From: Takakia lepidozioides
Lineage: Eukaryota > Streptophyta > Takakiopsida > Takakiales > Takakiaceae
Assembly (NCBI GenBank): GCA_030704615.1
Contig: CM060732.1
Coordinates: forward strand, 67,065,053 to 67,129,052
Direction of reading: 5' to 3'
Length of the DNA: 64,000 nucleotides
This document shows, piece after piece, positions 58,561 to 64,000 of this stretch (within the stretch, counting starts at the first letter, position 1; the number at the start of each line of letters is the position of its first letter). A program made the position numbers and the translations under genes. The notes under the pieces were generated by a model. That model had not been told where the DNA came from. It saw only the letters and a program-made list of their open reading frames with translations, and did not search any database.

Positions 58561-61500
58561 GGTTGATAAATTCAGGCACCTCCACCATGACCTCTGCTTT
58601 GGAAAGAGAACCAAGAGAGGGAGTCCACAAGATCTCGTCGGGAACTTGTGGGCATGTGAGGACACTATCTGGGGCAGGACGACTTAAGGAGGCTCTGCAC
58701 ATTTTGAACCAAGGAGGCATTTCAGCAGATTCCGATACTTATGTGTGTCTCTTGCGGAAGTGCATCAAGATGAAAGGCCTAGATGCAGGAAAGCAGGTTC
58801 ACGCCCACATTATCCAAACTGGATTCAAGCCAAGTGTGTCTCTATACAACACCCTTGTCAACATGTATGTCAAATGTGGGAGTATTGTGGATGCACACCG
58901 AGTGTTTGACAGAATGCCTGAACGAGTTTTGATCACGTGGAATACAATGATTGCAGGATATATCAAGCAAGGGTGTGGTAGGAACGCCTTGGAGACCTAT
59001 GAGCAAATGATACAGGAAGGGGTGATGCCTGACCAGATCACATTCACTTGCGTACTCAAGGCGTGTGCCTCCCTGGCAGCCCTGGAAAAGGGCAAAGAGG
59101 TCCATGGTGCCATCATGAAAGCCGGAATAGTACCAAATATGATTCTGAATACTACCCTTGTCGACATGTATGCCAAATGTGGGAGTATCACGGATGCAAA
59201 GGGAGTGTTCAACAATATGGCTGAACGGGATGTGGTGTCCTGGAATGCGATGATCTCAGGATTTGCCCAGAAGAGGTGGGGGATGGAGGCTTTGGAGACC
59301 TATGAGCAAATGATGTTGGAAGGGCTGTTACCCAACCAGGTCACGTTCGTTTGCATTCTCAAGGCATGTGCGGGCCTTGCATTCCTGGAAAAGGGCAAAG
59401 AGGTCCATGCTGAAATCATGAACTGTGGAATCGTACCAGATATCATTCTGGACAATACCCTTGTGGACATGTATGCCAAATGTGGAAGCATCAAGGATGC
59501 AAAGGGAGTGTTTGACAATATGGCTGAACGAAATGTGGTGTCATGGAGTGTGATGATTGCAGGATATGTCCAGCATGGATGTGGAATGGAGGCATGGGGG
59601 ACCTATGAGCAAATGATGCGGGAAGGGGTGAAGCCTGATCGGGTCATGTTTGTTTGCGTTTGCAATGCGTGTGCAAGCCTGGCAGCCCTGGAAAAGGCAA
59701 AAGAGGTCCATGCAGACATTATGGAAGCTGGAATTGTACCAGATCTCATTCTGAACAATACCCTCGTGGACATGTATGCCAAATGTGGGAGCATGGAGGA
59801 TGCAAAGGGAGAGTTTGACAAAATGGCTGAACGGGATTTGGTGTCATGGAATGCGATGATTGGAGGATATGCTCAGCATGGGTGCGGGATGGAGGCTTTG
59901 GCGACCTATGAGCAGATGATGCAGGAAGGGGTGAAGCCCAATCGGGTCACGTTCATTTGCCTTTGCAATGCGTGTGCCAGCCAAGCAGCCTTGGAAGAAG
60001 GCAAAAATGTCCATGCTGAAATAATGAAAGCTGGAATTGTATCAGATATCATTCTGGACACTGCCCTTGTGGACATGTATGCGAAATGCGGAAGCATCGA
60101 GAATGCAAAGGGAGTGTTCGAAAATATGTCTGAACGAAATGTGGTATCATGGAGTGCAATGATCGCAGGATATGCCCAGCATGGGTTCTGGATGGAGGCT
60201 TTCGTGACTTATAAGCAAATGATACGGGAAGGGGTGAAGCCAGACCGGGTCACATTTGTTTGTGTCTGCAATGTGTGTGGGAGCCTGGCAACCCTGGAAA
60301 AGGGCAAAGATGTCCATGCTGACATGATGGAAGCTGGAATTGTACCAGATGTCATTCTGAACAATACCCTCATGGACATGTATGCCAAATGCGGGAGCGT
60401 CAAGGATGCGAAAGGAGTGTTTGACAATATGACTGAACGGAATGTGGTGTCATGGACTGCAATGATTGCAGGATATGCCCAACATGGGTGCGGGATGGAA
60501 GCTTTGGAGACCTATGAACAAATGATGCAAGGAGGGATGAAGCCTGATCGGGTCATATTCATTTGCGCTTGCAATGTGTGTGCAAGCCTGGCAGCCTTGG
60601 GAAAGGGCAAAGACATCCATGCTGACATCAAGAAAGCTGGAATTGTACCTGATGTGATTTTGGACACGGCCCTGGTGGACATGTATGCAAAATGTGGGAG
60701 CATTGAGGACGCAAAGGGAGTGTTCAACAACATGGCTGAACGAAATGTAGTGTCATGGAGTGCGATGATTGCCGGATATGCGCAGCATGGTTGTCGTAGG
60801 GAGGCCCTGCAACTATTTGAAGGAATGCAAAAGGAAGGCTTGAAACCAAACAGTATCACCTTTATATGTGTTCTCCAAGCATGTAGCCATGGGGGCCTAG
60901 TGGAGGAAGGCAGACACTACTTTGATTCTCTGAGTCGGGAGCACGGCCTCACCCGTACAGTGGAGCACTTTGGCTGCATGGTGGACCTCCTTGGCCGCGC
61001 AGGCCAATTGGTTGAGGCTGAGGACTTCATTAACAGAATGCCATTACAGCCTAATGTTGTGGTGTGGAAAGCCTTGCTTGGTGCATGCAGAATTCATGGC
61101 AATGTGGAGGTGGCAGAACGTGCGGCAAAATCTATTCTCAAGTGGGATGGACAGGATGCCACAACTTACGTGTTGCTATCAAATATCTATGCCGCAGCTG
61201 GCAGGTGGGACGAAACTGCAAAGGTGAGGAAAATGATGAAAGTCAGAGGTGTCAGGAAGCAACCAGGTTGCTGCTGCATTGAGGTCAGCAACGGGTTGCA
61301 CACATTTGTTGTAGATGACAAATTACATCCACAAATTGATGAAATCCATGCTGAGCTGAGAAGATTGTCTGGGCAGATGAAGGAGGCAGGGTATGTGCCT
61401 GACACACGCTTCGTGTTGCATGAGGTGGAGGAGGAGCAAAAGGAATTGTCTCTTTGCCACCACAGTGAGAAGTTGGCCATTGCTTTTGGGCTGATCAGCA

Positions 61501-61670
61501 CAGCCCCAGGGACGCCTCTTCGTGTTATCAAGAACCTTCGAGTATGTGGTGACTGCCACACGGCCACCAAGTTCATTTCAAAGATTGTTGGGCGAGCAAT
61601 TGTTGTGCGGGATGCCAACCGCTTTCACCACTTTGAAGATGGAGTTTGTTCTTGTGGGGAGTACTGGTGA
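58503..61670 (+). CDS. PLS-class pentatricopeptide repeat protein with E and DYW domains
   Basis: This is probably an organelle RNA-editing factor: PPR repeats read an RNA site and the DYW domain is a cytidine deaminase (known for the family). The first ATG of the open frame is at 58,503, giving 1,055 residues; the frame is open from 58,131, so upstream exon sequence may be included. Seven P-L-S triplets of 101 residues (period 303 bp) run from about 58,735 to 60,855, then P2, L2, S2, E1 and E2, a PG box (RKQPGC) and DYW. Deaminase residues are present: HSE in HHSEKLAIAFG, and CGDCH. The end is HHFEDGVCSCGEYW, so the last three residues are EYW, not DYW. The coding region after 58,449 has no intron, usual for PPR genes. 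A signal peptide from 58,503 is not obvious, so targeting may depend on upstream exons. Confidence 0.9.
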   Translation: MCSYKKPAWVDGQLEAAAARLINSGTSTMTSALEREPREGVHKISSGTCGHVRTLSGAGRLKEALHILNQGGISADSDTYVCLLRKCIKMKGLDAGKQVHAHIIQTGFKPSVSLYNTLVNMYVKCGSIVDAHRVFDRMPERVLITWNTMIAGYIKQGCGRNALETYEQMIQEGVMPDQITFTCVLKACASLAALEKGKEVHGAIMKAGIVPNMILNTTLVDMYAKCGSITDAKGVFNNMAERDVVSWNAMISGFAQKRWGMEALETYEQMMLEGLLPNQVTFVCILKACAGLAFLEKGKEVHAEIMNCGIVPDIILDNTLVDMYAKCGSIKDAKGVFDNMAERNVVSWSVMIAGYVQHGCGMEAWGTYEQMMREGVKPDRVMFVCVCNACASLAALEKAKEVHADIMEAGIVPDLILNNTLVDMYAKCGSMEDAKGEFDKMAERDLVSWNAMIGGYAQHGCGMEALATYEQMMQEGVKPNRVTFICLCNACASQAALEEGKNVHAEIMKAGIVSDIILDTALVDMYAKCGSIENAKGVFENMSERNVVSWSAMIAGYAQHGFWMEAFVTYKQMIREGVKPDRVTFVCVCNVCGSLATLEKGKDVHADMMEAGIVPDVILNNTLMDMYAKCGSVKDAKGVFDNMTERNVVSWTAMIAGYAQHGCGMEALETYEQMMQGGMKPDRVIFICACNVCASLAALGKGKDIHADIKKAGIVPDVILDTALVDMYAKCGSIEDAKGVFNNMAERNVVSWSAMIAGYAQHGCRREALQLFEGMQKEGLKPNSITFICVLQACSHGGLVEEGRHYFDSLSREHGLTRTVEHFGCMVDLLGRAGQLVEAEDFINRMPLQPNVVVWKALLGACRIHGNVEVAERAAKSILKWDGQDATTYVLLSNIYAAAGRWDETAKVRKMMKVRGVRKQPGCCCIEVSNGLHTFVVDDKLHPQIDEIHAELRRLSGQMKEAGYVPDTRFVLHEVEEEQKELSLCHHSEKLAIAFGLISTAPGTPLRVIKNLRVCGDCHTATKFISKIVGRAIVVRDANRFHHFEDGVCSCGEYW

Positions 61671-62148
61671 AACGATGTTTTTCTTGTAGTGTGTGTATGC
61701 TTCTGTTTTGTTCATGTACTGTTCCCTGGGATGTTGGTTATGACTTTCATCCATGCCATATCAACCCTCCAAGAGCCTATTGTGAAGGTTTATCCACCAG
61801 GAAGTTGAAACTAAGCTTTACAGGGTGGCCCAGATCATGCTAGCAAACAAAATGTGGATTCCTAATGTGGCCATAGATGTGACATGTGACTGTCATTGGA
61901 CTGCACGGTTGTCTTGGAAAGAGTGTTACATAGCATGTCAACTCCTCTACCCAGATCTGCCTACACACCTCCTTGTACATATCCTTCCTGGAAAAGCGTT
62001 GTTTAGGTCTTCTTAGTGGCAATCAGATGCACATTAGGTAGGCCCTTCACACAAACAGATTTTCCTCCTCACTTTCATATACTAGGAAGTAAAGATTGAG
62101 TCGGAGTGCTCTAGTGTCTCCTTAAAGGTAACTCCTTCCATGTCTCCT
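61671..62148. other. 3' flank of the PPR gene; no gene seen
   Basis: It likely contains the PPR 3' untranslated region. No domain-bearing frame is seen. Confidence 0.4.
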
Positions 62149-62149
62149 T

Positions 62150-62255
62150 TTTCAGCTCTGGTTTGGTTTCCTCCCATTTTGTCCCATAAGCTCTTTGAGC
62201 TTTCCGTGGACACTATAAAGTACCATTTCATCTCATTGCATTTCATGAAGGTATC
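62150..62255 (+). mobile_element. LINE 3' tail
   Basis: It contains ttgtcccataagctctttga, gctttccgtggacactataa and agtaccatttcatctcattg, the same 3' end as the copies in the DDM1 introns. Confidence 0.65.
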
Positions 62256-62538
62256 CCTCAAACCCATTCAGAACAAAACAGCCAGAGTATGTGTACAAAA
62301 CCAACACATACAATCAAATTTGAGGCTTGAGAGAGCTCAAAACCCGGTACCTTAGTAGCATTCCCTCTGCTTCACACTAGTTAACAATGCCACCTCTGCA
62401 GCAGGTCATACTGTGAGGCCCTTTCAGCCATTTTCTCAGCAATAGGTATAAAACTCAGCTAGCAACAAGCACCTCCAAGTGTTCATAGATGAAGTGTAGA
62501 GCTAGTGGGGCAACGTAAGCACTTCACAGTGTCCACTC

Positions 62539-63044
62539 CAGTGTTGGTCTGGTATATAGGTGAAGGACTGGTATAAAATACTGGTATATGCACTGGTATT
62601 AGATACCAGACCAGTCTGGTATCATTTGGGTGAATACTGGGTCATATACCAGACCAGGCTGGTATCAGTTTTTTCATACCCGCCACAATACCAGTACTTC
62701 CCCGCCGTCTTCCTCATTTACTCTGGTATGTATACTGTATTAATTTATGTGTATATATGCCTACATACTTGTACTTATGTATATTTATTTCTTTATTTAT
62801 ATTGTATTTGTTTTCACTTGATACTTGCTAGTGATAAACTTGTAATTCAAGATGGCTTTGGAATGATACCAGAATTGATATCTCGTACCAGCTGGTATTG
62901 TGGTCATGATACTTATACGCATACCAGTATGTAGAGAATTATACATCCACCATTATATAGACCAGACTGGTATAATTTTTTTGTGATACGTCTGGTACCA
63001 GGACCAGTCTGGTATGTCCTAACACTGATACCAGAACAACACTG
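62539..63044. mobile_element. hAT-type MITE, 506 bp, with 8-bp target duplication
   Basis: The left end is CAGTGTTGGTCTGGTATA and the right end is the complement of CAGTGTTGTTCTGGTATC. The exact duplication GTCCACTC flanks it (62,531-62,538 and 63,045-63,052). CTGGTAT and ATACCAG occur many times in both orientations near both ends, as expected for hAT subterminal repeats. No coding capacity is seen. Confidence 0.88.
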
Positions 63045-63348
63045 GTCCACTCACTGCATTACTTCAAAGTGTCTAAAGAGTTTGGGTGAGTAGCTTGCTT
63101 GTACACAAGCCACATGTTACAAGTTAGCTTGGCATGGGTATATATTCATTTGCACTTGGGCTCTGCCCCTTTTACAGCCTGAATTGCCAGCCTTACTCAG
63201 TAATCTGTGAGATGAAAGCTGAGAAGAAATACTATCGTTCTGACCTTGGCCACTAGGAATCTCCAAGTTGCATGGTAGGTACTAATGTGTATACTAGTTC
63301 AAAACAGTATTAAGGTGCCTAATCTCTCTTAAAAACTGATGTCGTCAT

Positions 63349-63993
63349 TCACGCAGTCGCATTTGGGGAAAGGTGATAGAGATGGCGCGGTAAGCGTGGT
63401 TTCACAGACACCACGAGATCAATTGCTGGAGGAGCTACAAGCCCTGGCTTTTCAGTCATGTCAAAGGAATCTGAAGTCTTCGAGAAAGAAGCCCACTCGA
63501 AGCCGTGGAGAAGACTTGCAAGAACAATGTGAACTACAGCCAGGGCGAGATGTGCGCCTGGGCATTGACGCCTACCTACAGAGAATGGTAAGAACTGAAA
63601 GTCGCGCCCGAACATAGTTAAGTCAGAGTCCTTGAATCTGTCTGGGGAAAAATCAAGTGGGTTCTCCCATTTTGAGGGGTCCCTACCAATGGCCCAGATG
63701 TTGATAATGGCAGTGGTGTTTGCAGGGAGGTCATATCCTGCCACTTTGGAAGCCTCCTTGCATGAATGTGGAATGCCAAGCGGGGCAGGTGGGTGGAGTC
63801 GTAGTGTCTCTTTCACAATTGTTTGCAGGAAGGGGAGGTTTGGGATGTCCGACGCGTCCACAAGGCGATCTTTCCCCACAACAGTGTCAAGCTCATCCTG
63901 CGCTCTTTTCAGGAATTGTGGGTGGTTGAGAAGTTCGGCTAGAGCCCACTCTGTAGTGACCGATGTGGTGTCACTACCTGCAATTATGAAGTC
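63349..63993 (-). CDS. A-type cytochrome P450, last exon only (runs off the right edge)
   Basis: This is the haem-domain end of a CYP71-clan monooxygenase. The exon begins at 63,993 after an acceptor (tctgcag) and starts DFIIAGSDTTSVTTEWALAE, the I-helix oxygen-binding motif. It then has ExxR (ETLR), FSPDRF, the haem-binding FSVGRRQCPG and a stop at 63,349. It gives 214 residues. The remaining exons lie beyond the window. The exon border is at the same codon as in the P450 at 39.5-42.0 kb, and the two share long runs such as ALAELL, LRLHPPxPLG and NIWAIGRDP, so they are related members of one family or neighbouring families. The frame is intact in the visible part. Confidence 0.9.
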   Translation of the reverse strand, partial: DFIIAGSDTTSVTTEWALAELLNHPQFLKRAQDELDTVVGKDRLVDASDIPNLPFLQTIVKETLRLHPPAPLGIPHSCKEASKVAGYDLPANTTAIINIWAIGRDPSKWENPLDFSPDRFKDSDLTMFGRDFQFLPFSVGRRQCPGAHLALAVVHIVLASLLHGFEWASFSKTSDSFDMTEKPGLVAPPAIDLVVSVKPRLPRHLYHLSPNATA

Positions 63994-64000
63994 CTGCAGA

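Noticed and set aside
58842-60859. A series of minus-strand proteins with a 303-bp period
   Set aside because: They are the antisense frames of the PPR repeats; the periodicity comes from the PLS units.

Overview
The window is nuclear DNA of a land plant. The evidence is GT-AG introns, a plant DDM1-type chromatin remodeller, a DYW-class PPR protein, plant-specific PDF motifs of the organellar single-stranded-DNA-binding (OSB) family, two A-type cytochrome P450s and a chromovirus. The very high repeat load and the expanded PPR-DYW protein fit a fern, lycophyte or other seed-free plant better than a compact angiosperm genome, but that placement is an inference.

Region 1 (about 1-38 kb) is almost entirely mobile DNA. 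It holds a decayed minus-strand hAT transposase (3.6-6.9 kb) split by a palindrome-rich element with G-run/C-run inverted ends (4.44-5.54 kb). Next comes a chromovirus LTR on the minus strand, then a 9.4-kb hAT-like element (8,568-17,972) flanked by an exact 8-bp duplication. That element carries a broken transposase gene and a second, unrecognised gene with a RING-H2 domain. Each gene lies behind an array of GCGACCACC/GGTGGTCGC hairpins and a TATA box. A deleted Ty3/gypsy chromovirus follows (18.2-21.8 kb), then an AT-rich segment with an unknown ORF between inverted arms, an 800-bp hAT-type element with an 8-bp duplication, microsatellites, a 1.3-kb tandem duplication, a third hairpin array (32.5-33.4 kb), two further inverted-repeat elements and a tRNA-derived SINE. 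A second SINE copy sits inside the hAT element.

Region 2 (39-64 kb) is genic. A complete three-exon cytochrome P450 (39,553-41,961, +) is followed by a complete 15-exon DDM1/LSH-type SNF2 ATPase (54,932-44,005, -), reconstructed here at 756 codons with consistent splice phases. Its introns are loaded with short 3' ends of one LINE family. Divergent from DDM1 is a plus-strand locus in which three OSB-type PDF motifs, each split into two exons, lead in frame into a large PPR-DYW open reading frame ending at 61,670. The upstream part has a frameshift and a nonsense codon, so it is either a decaying OSB relative captured beside a PPR gene or an OSB-PPR fusion that survives through exon skipping. 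A 506-bp hAT-type MITE with an exact 8-bp duplication follows, and the window ends in the last exon of a second P450 on the minus strand.

How the parts relate: the PDF and PPR-DYW modules are both organelle nucleic-acid-binding modules, so a fusion would be functionally coherent. DDM1 is the main plant remodeller that keeps transposons silent, yet here it tolerates many LINE fragments in its own introns. The most novel candidates are the PDF-PPR-DYW locus and the two-gene hAT element with promoter-proximal hairpin arrays.
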